From Hemicordylus capensis (lineage: Eukaryota > Chordata > Lepidosauria > Squamata > Cordylidae): a stretch of 64,000 nucleotides of DNA. The translations under genes and the position numbers were made by a program. The notes beneath the pieces were generated by a model. The model saw only the letters and a program-made list of their open reading frames with translations, did no database searches and was not told the DNA's origin. Location of the stretch: positions 5,048,501 to 5,112,500 of the forward strand of contig NC_069669.1 of NCBI RefSeq assembly GCF_027244095.1, in the 5' to 3' direction. Below, one piece after another: positions 45,236-55,900 of the stretch (positions within the stretch are counted from its first letter, which is position 1; the number at the start of each line of letters is the position of its first letter).

Positions 45236-47643
45236 TCACATCACGTACCAGGCAGCAAGGACGGCAGCCATAGCGGCACAGGCCGCCAGGACCAGCTGGA
45301 CGGTGGGCTCCTGCAGCATGGCCATGGCGAGGTGGCAGGGGCAGCCAGAGCCCTCCGCGTCAGCTGCAGGGAAGAAAGAAGCAGCGCTGTCAGAGACAGG
45401 AGGGAGAACGTGGCCAAGCCACGGGAAAGGGGCAAGAGGAGGGCCCACCTAGCTTAGAAGCGTAGTAGGGACACTTGCGCAGGTCTCCTTTCCCATCATG
45501 TGCTGGGAGGCCGCCGTCTTGGGCTTCTTCGGTTAACAAAGCCCCGATCTTGTCCAGTTCGTCAAAAACCTGCAGAGGAGGACAGAGGTCCCGCCTGCAT
45601 GAGCCGGAATTCACGAAGTACCGGCTGCAGCCCTGGGTCTTGGGTTGCAGCCCAAACAAGTTCCTGTTGCCAGCAGCAGGCAGGTCTGGGAGCCCCACCA
45701 CACAGGCCAGGCTGCTCCTCTGGATCTCTGCTGCAGACCACACACGCCCCGCCCCGCCCCGATCCCAAGGGCAAAACAGAACTGCCCTTGGGGAAGAAGC
45801 TGCACACCTGCCTGCCCGAGAGCCCAGATGCCGTTTCAGCCTCTCTCCACAGCTGTGGGGGCCAGAAGCTCATTTTGACAACGCGACAGAAAGAGGCTGG
45901 CAGAACACAAGTCACTGCCCTGGCAAGAGAAGGCCCCGGCCAAGTGGCAGCCTTTGCAACCAGGGGTGGGGCCTGTGAGGCAGGGCTCAGCGGCAGCCCA
46001 TTCCGCCGGAGACTGGGGGAGGCTCCACTCGGAATACGGACGTGCCAAGCTGAGAGAAGCCTGCGGAGGACGGTTGGCCCAGGCCTGGCAGTGGCCCTGA
46101 CCCTCCCCCAAACACCCCCCTTGGAGTCCACCTTGCCCTTCCCTCAGCCAGTCTCAACAGAGGCAGCCCCAGGATTAACCCTGTCAAGGAGACGGCCGTC
46201 CCTGGGGGATGAGGTCCCCCCCCCACCACACCCAGGGCCAAATGCTGCTGCCAGTGGGCACCTCTGCATACCTGCATATTGAATTCAAAGGCCTTGTTGG
46301 CCTCCTGGACCACCCGCTCCTTGGTCCCCTTGTCCAAGTCCAGGGCGTTGAGCCGGGCCCTGTAGAACTGCTTGAACTGCTGCGGGTTGGAGATGTGCTC
46401 GAACGTGTAGAACTGGACCCCCTCGCCGGTGCTGGGCAGCTTGAGTGCCCGCTGCGCCACCTTCTTCAGCACCTGCCCTCCGGAGAGGTCCCCCATGTAG
46501 CGGGTGTAGGCGTGGGCCACCAGCAGCTCGGGCTCCTGCTGCCCAACGTGGTGGATCCGGTCCACGTAGCACTGCGTGGCCTCCGAGCACTGGATCTTCT
46601 CCCGCCAGTCTGCCCCGTAGAAATACTCCAGGTCTTTGGCCAGGGCCTCCTTGCGGTGCAGCTCCAGGGGGAAATAGAGCGGGGCAAAAGTCGGCTGCTC
46701 CTGGTTGCGCTCCATCTCTTCCTCCAGGGCGGAGTACGTGAAGTAGAGGGCGGCTGTGCCCAGCTGCAAGGAGGCACAGGAGCCGTGAGGGTCCCCGATG
46801 GGCACTCGCCACCTCCCTCTCCCAAAGCAAAGGCCCCCTCCTGGTGAAGGACCGCCAGGGGGGACGTGCACGGCTCCCCGGTCTGGGTTCGGCTCAGGGA
46901 GAAGGCCAACCCTTCATTCCTGCACTTTGCTCCGCTGCTCCCCCATCTCCGCACTTGGGGGATCTTGTGGGTGAAAGTGAGAGGTTCTTCCCAGGAGGAG
47001 GAGGAGGAAGAGGAGGCCCCACCCCACCCCCACGAGATGACCCCGTTGCCATCTCACTGGTCTGCCCAAACAGTTTGATATGCCTCAACATGGCAGTCGG
47101 GGAAATCATGACAGGGGATCTGGTTTGAGGCAACAGCTGAGCCGAGTCTCCAGTCAGAGAGGAGACGGGGGGCCTGGGGTCACTCACAGAAGGCCCCCTG
47201 CACAAGTGGATCCCCGCCCCACCCCTCAACAAAGGACCAAAGGAAAGGAGACCCAGCGGCGCGCACCTTGAAGAGCTCCCTCTTGATGCGGCCTTTCAGG
47301 AAGTCTTTCACAAACTGAGTGTTCTCGGCCTGGTCGTGTGACTCCTTGGTCCCTTCCTTGAGCAGCTCAGACAAGTCCGTGGGGCTGGGGAGAGAGGCAG
47401 AGGCACGCCAGGGGGTGAGGCTTTGCATGCAGGAAACCTCCCGTGTGGGGCCACAGATCGGAGGCAGGCTGGAATATCGCACCTACCCACGGGAACAGCA
47501 CTCCCCACTAAGCCAGCCTCAACCCAGAGGCCAGCAAACGCCCTTTCCTTCAGAGGAACTCACCTGACATCGTTGTCGTCCTCTGTCTCCTCATAAGAGA
47601 GGTTCTCAGGCTCATCCGGCCCCTCTGTCACTTCAGACGACAT
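45236..47643 (-). CDS. HMOX2: HMOX2, haem oxygenase 2
   Basis: Coding exons (5' to 3') 47564-47643, 47267-47384, 46272-46763, 45449-45569 and 45236-45363 join in phase to 312 residues (human 316). The enzyme cleaves haem to biliverdin, CO and Fe(II) at the ER membrane with cytochrome P450 reductase. The proximal haem ligand is His43 in [14 protein letters not shown]. The family signature [17 protein letters not shown] is intact. Two Cys-Pro haem-regulatory motifs, KCP (Cys263) and GCP (Cys278), mark isoform 2 rather than HMOX1. A C-terminal membrane anchor [20 protein letters not shown] spans about residues 292-311. The acidic N-terminus [16 protein letters not shown] is longer than in HMOX1. 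The 5'UTR continues to an acceptor at 47682/47683, with a non-coding exon upstream in a CpG island. Confidence 0.96.
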
Positions 47644-48149
47644 TGTGCCGCTCACCTGATCCACCCGACACCTTGCTCAGTCCTGTCCAGAAAGAGCCAG
47701 AGTCGCCATGTAGCTCAGGCAGAGTTCTACATCCGCAAGACTCAGTCTGCCCCTCAAGCGAGCAACGCATGCAAAAGGCTAGACCTGGGCAACTGGCATG
47801 CAGTCTCAGTATTTCCTCTTAGTAGCTCAGATAACTGACGAAGATCAGTGTCTAGGTGGCTCGGCAATGCAAAGCCTGGTCACCAGCGGCTCTGATGAAC
47901 CAGAAGCCTTGAAATAGGAGCAACTACAAACTAGGGTCTGTGGTCACGATGGGGCTTGCCAGCACAGCCGAGCCAGGGGCACAGCTGCTGATTTCAGCTC
48001 CCTTAGCCTGCAAGTGCGGAAGAAGACAGTTTTCAAGCAGCCATTCTCAAGAAAGCTGGAAAGGAAGGGCTCAGGACCCGCAGGAGGGCAGTCACCAGGG
48101 AGCAGCAGCCTCGGTTTCAGCGGCTGGGAATCAAACTATGAGCAGCTGC

Positions 48150-48420
48150 CATCTTAAGAACAGCCCTGTTGGATCAGGCCGAAGGCCTACCTAGCCCAGC
48201 ATCCTGCTTTACACAGTGGCTCACCGATGCCGTTGGGAAGCCCACAGGCAGGAGCTGAGGACATGCCCTCTCTCCTGCTGTTGCTCCCCTGCAATTGGTA
48301 TTTAGAGGCCTCTTAGACTGGAGGTGGCCTATAGCCTCCAGACTAGTAGCCACTGATTGACCTGTCCTGAATTAATTTATCTAAATCCTTGGAGATTTAG
48401 ATGGATTTGATAGGAGGGGC
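48150..48420 (-). repeat. CR1-like LINE 3' fragment
   Basis: It contains 'aagaacagccctgttggatc' and 'ctcctgctgttgctcccctg'; same family as 26222-26592. It lies in the HMOX2 5' intron. Confidence 0.5.
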
Positions 48421-49299
48421 TCCCTTTCACAGAGGCGAAATGGGGAAGCAAGAGGAGAGGGAAGGCAATGCTGAACAGGGGCCAGACAACTGGCTTGCTG
48501 TCAGCTCCGCCAGGCCTTGTGGTGACAGACACTCTGGGTACAAGACACACAACCAAGAACAATGGGAGCTTCACAGACGCATCGTAGGGCTTCCCAAGAG
48601 ATTTTGGATCACAGGAAGGAGGCCGAGACACGAGAATCAACTCTGCTCAAGTTAGCGGGAGAGACAATAAACGGGGGTTGAAAGCGAGCTTCTCACAGAT
48701 GCCCCAAGGTGCCCACTGGCACCCAGCATGCAGACTCCGTTACAAGCCAGCAGCAGCCGGCATGCAAACCTTGTGCTGCCTCCCCCGATCCACTAGGGAA
48801 GCCTCGTGCCCACTCTGGGCACCTCTTCTAGGGACCAGGTTGGAATTCCACCAGCAAGTGGCCCAGCCAGAGGCTACAGAGTCACACACACCCCTTTCTG
48901 GCCATGCCCAGTTCCCGGCTCTTCTGTTAATCTCTAACTGTCCGGTCAGCTCTTGACCCCACCTCAAGGCCACCTGCACCTGGAGTCCTACCAGGACCAT
49001 TCCCCATCTCCCAGCCTCTGCTTAGTACTCCTGAAGTCACTGCCTACACCCCGCTTTCCCAAGGCAGGGCATGGTCCCCCTCCAGTTCAGCATCCTGAGG
49101 GCCAACACAGGACCCCAGTTCCTTGCCAAGCTCAGAGTCTAAGCTCCAACCAGATGATACAGACCTAGGGATGCAAGGAGGGCAGGCTGCTGGACTGCCA
49201 GGTCTGGCCCCGAGCCATAGCCTCAAGGGCAACTAAGGCACATGAGTCGGGGAGTTCCTCTGCTCCGGGAGTTTCCCCCCCTAACTCCCATTAGAGATG

Positions 49300-49900
49300 G
49301 AACTACCGTTTGAACCCTTAGATGTCTCGCCCGGCCAACTGGCGCAGGCCTCTAGCGGAGAAACAGGCCGAGCCAAGGGCTCTCTACTACGTACGACTCA
49401 GCAAAGCTTGCCTCCCACAGCAGAGCAGAGGCTAAGCGTGGGGCGCTCAGCCTCCCGCCACCCCCCAGCACACGAAGAGGGGCAGCAGCGGGGCTAAGAA
49501 ACCATGCGAGGCCCCGTCTAAGAGGAAGAGGCACCGCAGCCCCACGCGAAGCGGCCCACGAGGCCCGGCAGCCACGGCCCAGTGTGGGGCTCGGGGCCGC
49601 CACCCGCTCCCGTAACACCAGGCGCCTTACCCGGTCTGGCCAGCTCCGTCCCTCCGAGGGTCCCTGGGGCGCGCGCACAGAACCCTCCAGGCCCCGAGAG
49701 AGAGAGAAAACAGAAGGGCTGCTTGAGAAGGCGGCACTCTGCGCACGCTCGGGAGCACTCTCGGCAGCACTCTCGGCCACTCTCCTCCTCCTCTTTCCCG
49801 GTGCGCTTCGCCTCAATTCCGGCTGGCGGCTCCTCCCACGCCGGTCAAGCCCCACCCCCTACCGGTCACGCCGGCGCTTTCTTTGTGACGTCACACGCCC
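49300..49900 (-). promoter_or_regulatory. HMOX2: HMOX2 CpG-island promoter and non-coding exon 1
   Basis: A GC-rich island contains a full CRE palindrome TGACGTCA at 49886-49893. A likely first-exon donor on the minus strand is CCGG|GTAAGG at 49631/49630. Transcription probably starts between 49750 and 49880. In mammals NMRAL1 starts divergently from this promoter; no coding exon for it is seen on the plus strand. Confidence 0.6.
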
Positions 49901-50069
49901 CCCCCCCCCAAGTTGGCTTGTGGCTCTGCCTCTTACGCACAGACTCAAGACAGAGAAAGTGCAACCCCGAAGTCCTGGCGTAGATTCGTCGGAGAGCCCT
50001 GAGTAGAAAGAGGAGGAACTCCTGCGAACAGAGCGCGCGGCTCTCCTCTCTCGCTAAAGGCAAAACTCC

Positions 50070-50213
50070 CGGTAGCAAGCATGGCTGGTCCCCTTTGCTG
50101 AGCAGAGTCTGCCCTGGTTGCATTTGGACTACATGTGAGCTCTGGAAGATTGTCCCAACACTGAGCTAGATAGACCTATGGTCTGACTCAGTATAAGGCA
50201 ACTTCCTATGGTC
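50070..50213 (+). repeat. 5S/tRNA-like SINE with internal deletion
   Basis: The 5S-like head 'gctgagcagagtctgccctg' runs into 'gctctggaagat' and then directly into the 3' body 'actgagctagatagacctat'. The tRNA-like boxes are gone. Confidence 0.65.
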
Positions 50214-50306
50214 CTCCTGGAGATTCCAGGTCCTGCTTAGAACATGCAAGTAGCAGACCTGGAGAAGTGGCTAGCTTGGGCATTCTCTGTCGAATCACTG
50301 CCATGA

Positions 50307-50400
50307 GAGCCAGTGTGGTGTAGTGATTAGAGTGCTAGACTAGGACTGAGGACTGGGCCAGTCACTTCTCTCTCAGCCTAACCTACTTCACAGGGTTGTT
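50307..50400 (+). repeat. Sauria-type SINE fragment
   Basis: The head 'gagccagtgtggtgtagtga' and body 'cagcctaacctacttcacag' are joined across a deletion that removes box B. Confidence 0.65.
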
Positions 50401-50454
50401 GGAAAAGAGAAACTTGCATCAGAGAATTCCAAGGTAGAGGCAGACAGACCCAGG

Positions 50455-50995
50455 CATATGGTTCAGAATGCTGCCGCAAGGATGCTCATGGGTGCATGTT
50501 GCTTCATGAGTATTACACCCTTCATTGGCTACTGGTCTGCTTCAAGGTGCTGGTATTGACCTTTAAAGCCTTACACGGCTTGGGGCCAGGGTACCTGTCG
50601 GACTGCATTCGCCAATATGAATCTGCCAGGACCCTCCACTCATCATCTCAGGCCCTGCTCATGACCCTGCCACTAACATAGATCTGGTGGGTGGGGACTA
50701 GAGGCAGGGCCTTTTCAGTTGTGGCCCCTCAGCTTTGGAACACCATCCCTCAGTGTTTTTAAAGAGCATCTTAAATCACCTTTTTAAAGGAAGTGTTATA
50801 TCTGGTAGGCTCTTTATAGCTTTTTGTAATTTTCAGTTTTAATTTGAACCTAATAATTGTGGTTTTAAATCTTTTTTTAAAATTTAGTGAATTTTACTAT
50901 TTATTGTATCTGTGTCTGTCTTATTGTTGTGAGCCACCCCGAGCAGCAGTGCATTGCCTGGGTGGAGTACGTACGTATGTATAAATAAATAAATA
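50455..50995 (+). mobile_element. L2-clade LINE, 3' end
   Basis: The reading frame contains HWLLVCFKVLVLTFKALHGL and GPGYLSDCI, the C-terminal reverse-transcriptase motif of L2/CR1-group LINEs. It is followed by a 3'UTR with 'gtgagccaccccgagcagc' and an (AAAT)n tail. The element is 5'-truncated and stops in this frame are present. Confidence 0.75.
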
Positions 50996-52976
50996 TGCTC
51001 CCACCCTTCCCTCCAAAGTACAATAAAGGCAAAAGCACAGATTCTAAACCTCTTTATAGAACACACTTCATTATTTACATTTGTATAGAATCACCTTATC
51101 AACCAAAGGTGAAGAGGTTACACAGGAGCTATACGTTAGCAAGTGAGAGGAGAATGCTGTATTCCTAGCAGATGAAATGGGGTGCTGGCTGTAAGTCTCA
51201 ACTAAAGGCAGTTGGGTGCAGTGGCCACCTTTGCACTGCCACAGAGTTTGGCAGTTCTAAGTGCCTCTTCGCAGCCAGGTAACAATGCTTTCAGAGGCTG
51301 CTGTCTTGCAGTCCTCTCGGCAACTTTGGGTGCTTCACATCTCAAGTTATTCCCTGCAGCCTTGTCACTTCCATGAGAGCTGAGCGTGAGGAACACACGT
51401 GTGTTTTACTACATGTGCACACACGGCAAGTTGCCGATTGGCCATGGCTTCCTAACATGAGCGCACAGGGCAAGAGACACACGTGTCCTCATCATGCCCA
51501 CCGCTCTCATGGAAGAGAGCTGTGACCATGCAAGTCTCTTTCCTTCATGGGAGCAGAATCCACGCAGGACAAGAGGCCGTGTGAAGCCCCACCTCCTCTG
51601 GTCAGCTTTAAAGAGGGCAGTTCACAGAAGGCTTCTAATGCTGCTATGTATTCAAGAGAAGACTACATTGCAGCTGCCTCTTGCGCACAAGTAAACTTGC
51701 CACTTTTCAAGATAAAGGCCTTCGCCAACTTCTCTAGAGCAACTAATTGCAAGGAGCCGGTGCATTCCCTAACTTCTTTAATCAGAACATGAGGCTGGCA
51801 ATTGCAAGAGTTTTCTGAGGGGCTTTTCAAGATCTTGGGATAGCAAGACCCAGCACTGAGCTGGAAGCACACTTCATTTCACTGTTCAGGTCCCCACCAG
51901 TTGGTGGTTTATCTTTATCTAGAAGAGCAGGAGCAGCTAGGTTTTCTTCAAGCCCAGGGAACCTTGGGAGCCCTTCGCAGTTCTGGCCGCTGATGCTGCA
52001 GAGGGACCTGTACACATCTCGCGTCCTGAAGCAGGCGTCCTCCTCCAGCAATGCAGCCATGATGCCAAACAGGTTTACAGGTTGCGACAATGATTCTTGT
52101 GCCAGGCTCCTGGGGTCCCTTCTCCAAGATGGACACCACGGCCACTGGACTGTTGCCACCCATCGTCTAGTTACCAGCAGACCGCTTCCCTAGAGCCAAA
52201 GTTAAAGAGAAGTCGGTTAGCCTGCTCCACCTGCACCTGCCCTGCAGTTAACCCAGCTGGTCAGGACTGCCCCTCAGCAGCCCTGCACCGGTGAAAGAGA
52301 CAGATCCAGTGCCCCAAGGTGTGTGGAACCCAGGAGGCCTCCTCTCCTCTCCCGGCAAACTATCACGGAGCTATTAGAACAGGAGAGCTCTGTTGCCTCC
52401 TGAGGACAGAAGGAACATTCTAGATACTCCGGTGAAGGGGCCTGTGTGGGCCTCCCTGCCGGAGCTCCAGCATCAAGCCCAAGCCAGTCCTGGGACCTCA
52501 GAGATGCTTCCTGGAGACTTGCACAGCAGCATCACTTTCATTCACTGTGTTCTGCTTCTTCAGGTTCAAGAGCCCTGCCATCGCCTGTCCTCTGCACATG
52601 AGGCTTGCAGTGGCCGCTAGCACCCACTGCCACATGGCTCCTCATGTTTCTGTGTGTGGCCCGCAGGACAGAGAGCTGGCAACCACTGTGAGAAGCTGGC
52701 AAGCCAAGGGATGGGGGGGGGAAAGCCAAGGGGTGGGGAGACACTCCGTAAGGAAGAGGTGGTGCTACATGCAGGGTCTGCATCTGCCCAGCTGCTGGTC
52801 ACGGAATTCCTGCCAGGTCTGAGGGGCTCCTGTGCTTGGTGGGGCTTCTCTGCAACCTCACGCTCAGCTAGAGAGGATAGGGGCCTGCCTCATCCACCTG
52901 GCTGTGAATGAACAGAAGATGCAGGGAGCTGTGCATGGAAAGTCAACAAGAGGCTTCCTACCTCTGGTGGGGTTTA

Positions 52977-55900
52977 TCAGGAGCTGAACATTCTCTTAAG
53001 TTTAGCTAGGAATCCCTCCTTGCTGTCCCCCGCCTCAGGCCTGTCCTCGCCTGCCCCCGCTCTAGTCGCACCCCAGCCACCTAGACACAAAGGGCAGAGA
53101 GCTGCGTCAGGATATGCATTATGGCAAGACACTGCTTGTCACCCTGCCCCACCGCAGAGCACTTCCCAGCCACTTCTCGGGGTGGGGGGGAGATGAGGCA
53201 ATGGCCTGCACTGTGGACTGCCCATATCCACTTCTCTCTCCTCTTCAGACTGCCCTTCATTTGGTCATCAGGAGGCCAAAGTGTGACATTCTGTACTTTC
53301 AGCAAATCCCTTTTACTCAAGTCTTTTCATGGTTAAAATGTAACACAGCTAATCAGTAGTGTCTTTACAACCAACTTGGCCTCATGTACATTCCTGGCTT
53401 TTCCATTGTACCACTTATTAACATTGTCCCTCCTTAGATTTTTTTTTTTTTTTTGGTCTCCCGATTCTCACTCCCCCAGCTACTCTGCAATTTGTTCTTC
53501 ATGTTTTCTGCATGATCCTTAGCTTATTGTGTAGTGCTCCTATTTTAACTTCACTGTAATTATTATTTTTACATTTATATCCCGCTCTTCCTCCAAAGAG
53601 CCCTTAAGTACTACATACTTAAGTTTCTCTTCACAACAACCCTGTGAAGTAGGTTAGGGTTAGAGAGAAGTGACTGGCCCAGAGTCACCCAGCAAGTCTC
53701 ATGGCTGAAGGGGGATTTGAACTCTGGTCTCCCCGTCCTAGCCCAGCACTCTAACCACTACACCACACTGGCTCTCAATTGTATCTCTCTCACTTATGCT
53801 TTAGTCTCTCTCTGTCCCGTTGCTAGATAGTCAATACTGTTTTCTCAGTTCATCCTGGAGTCTTCTCAGTCAGCTCAACTTTACATGTTTAACAGCATCT
53901 CAAAGCACTGAAACTACATGAATTGCCAGTCAAGCCAAGCTTTCTGGAAATGTTGGTAAGCTGGGTGTGCATAAGAGACTCCCACCCAGATAAAGCAGAA
54001 AACAGAGTGCACCCTTCAAACACGCTGCATCTCAGTGAGCAGACCCCAGCCTTGGCATCATGGGAGAGCACAAGATGCCCCTGTCCAGGACAGAGCATCA
54101 GACAATACCGATTCACCCACAGGAGCATCAGACAAGTGGCCAGACCTCTAGACTGGAAGCCTACTGTGGGCCTCTGAGCTGCAGGGAAACTGTCACAAGG
54201 AGGCCAGGGCTCTGCTAACTACTTACATAGGAACAGTCCATGCTGTCTCTCATGCCTGCTACTACTTCCTATGTCCTTTGGTTTCCAAGGCACAAATCAG
54301 TCTTCTCCTGTTTTAAGGGAAGATTGGGACGCTGCCTCAGCTTATGAAGGGGGTGATGTTAAGAGATGTCTCCTTGATCCCTCTCTGCCAGGTCCCTAAT
54401 TCTGGGTAGTATTTGCCACAGCAGGAGGACATCAATCCCAGGTGCAGGGCGGCCAGGCAGTGGGTGGCTGCTGGTCACTGCCAGTTAGGAAACTCCCTGC
54501 TGCCCACCTCAAGACCAGCAGTACCACCAACAGACTTTAGAGCAGGTTTGTTCACTAGAGGCTCCAAAGTAGCTTGCCCAACTACATCCAGGCATTCTGC
54601 CCCACACCCTACTCGGCAACCCTGTCCCACCCGCTTACCACTTGTGGTGTTTGCGACACCGTTCACTGTTCCTTCCACCTCAGTTTCATCCTCGGCATAG
54701 CTCTGCATCAAGGCTCGCTGGCGGTCTGTCAGCCTCCTGTGCAGCAGAGAAAAGAAGAAATACTAGGCAGTAGGCTGACAGGAAGGTCTGCAATCCTAGG
54801 GAAAACCTACAAGGCCCAATTAGTGATCCTGCAAGCTAAAGGAAAGCTTTCGTGCACAAAGAACATGTGGGTCTTTCCTCCAGCTTGTTTGCCTCCCTCC
54901 CGCGCAAAAGAAGTCCTATGCTCCGAGTTCCAGAGCAAAACCAAGGTGTCTCTTCCTGATGGGGATGCATGTGGAAGATCCTGGAAGCAAACCTAGTATA
55001 AGGATCCTGGTTCTCTGGGTCTCAGCCTGGCAACTTACAAGCCCACAGCAGAGCTGGGCTCCATTACTCACAACAGAAGAACAGTACCTTAAAAAGCACT
55101 CCTCCTACAAAGTCAACTTTGCATGCTGCACAATTCCACCTTCTAATACATTCTCACAAACCCCTCCAAGTCCTGACAAACACTCTACTCACTTTGGAAC
55201 TTTGACCTTTATATGAATGTAGTGGTCTCCATAACCATAACTGTTAACCCTGGGAATGCCCTTCCCACTCATCCGAATATTCTGGTCAACTTGAATGCCT
55301 GGGGGTATCTGTGCAGCAGAAAGAAGAACAGGACTTATTCAAGCTCTGGGATGCAATCCTCAGGAAAGGCAGAGAGGTGATCCAGTCAGTTATACTCTGG
55401 CAAATGCAAGTAGGGGGTCTTATCACTTGCACTGCTTAGATTGGATGTTAAATGTGTATGCCACTTCCCCACAGAAGACTACTCAAAGCAGCTGACAATA
55501 TGCACAAAAAAAGCAGCAGCAGCAGCTCATTCAAAGGGAACAAGATAGTGGATCAACATGTACTCCAATTCTACAAGCACAAGAGTATTCAATAAATCCC
55601 CGTATGCCACAACAATTTATTCAAATCAATACAGATCCCAATTATACATATTAATAAGCCAAGATAATTGGTATTCAATAATCCCTGGTTCGCCAGCTTC
55701 TTTATAAATAATGATTCTGCCGACTCTGGCATGTTGGCCCAAGAGTTCTAGGTGAGTGCACAAAGTAGCCCCATGGGCTTGCAGTGAGAAGCCAGGGCAG
55801 GAAGCACAGCTGTTCCGAGGGCGAGATGCCTCTCTGTCCCCAAAAGCACAGGCTCTGCATAAAGAAACAGCACACACAGGCCCTCATCCACCCCAGCGCT

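Larger units (their letters stand above)
49901..52976. other. Stretch between HMOX2 promoter and DNAJA3 stop codon
   Basis: It contains SINE fragments (50070-50213, 50307-50400), an L2 LINE 3' end (50455-50995) and the DNAJA3 3'UTR at the right. A minus-strand ATTAAA at 51782-51777 could end DNAJA3, giving a 1.2-kb 3'UTR; this is weakly supported. NMRAL1 would be expected here by synteny, and I find no convincing exon of it. Confidence 0.45.

Noticed and set aside
45500-46871. Plus-strand frames antisense to HMOX2
   Set aside because: They overlap the strongly conserved HMOX2 exons and have no domain of their own.
51827-52163. Minus-strand frames with a faint likeness to an NmrA-like segment (ALLEEDACFRTR)
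   Set aside because: Wrong strand for the expected NMRAL1 orientation, no nucleotide-binding motif, no splice framework; likely chance within the DNAJA3 3'UTR.
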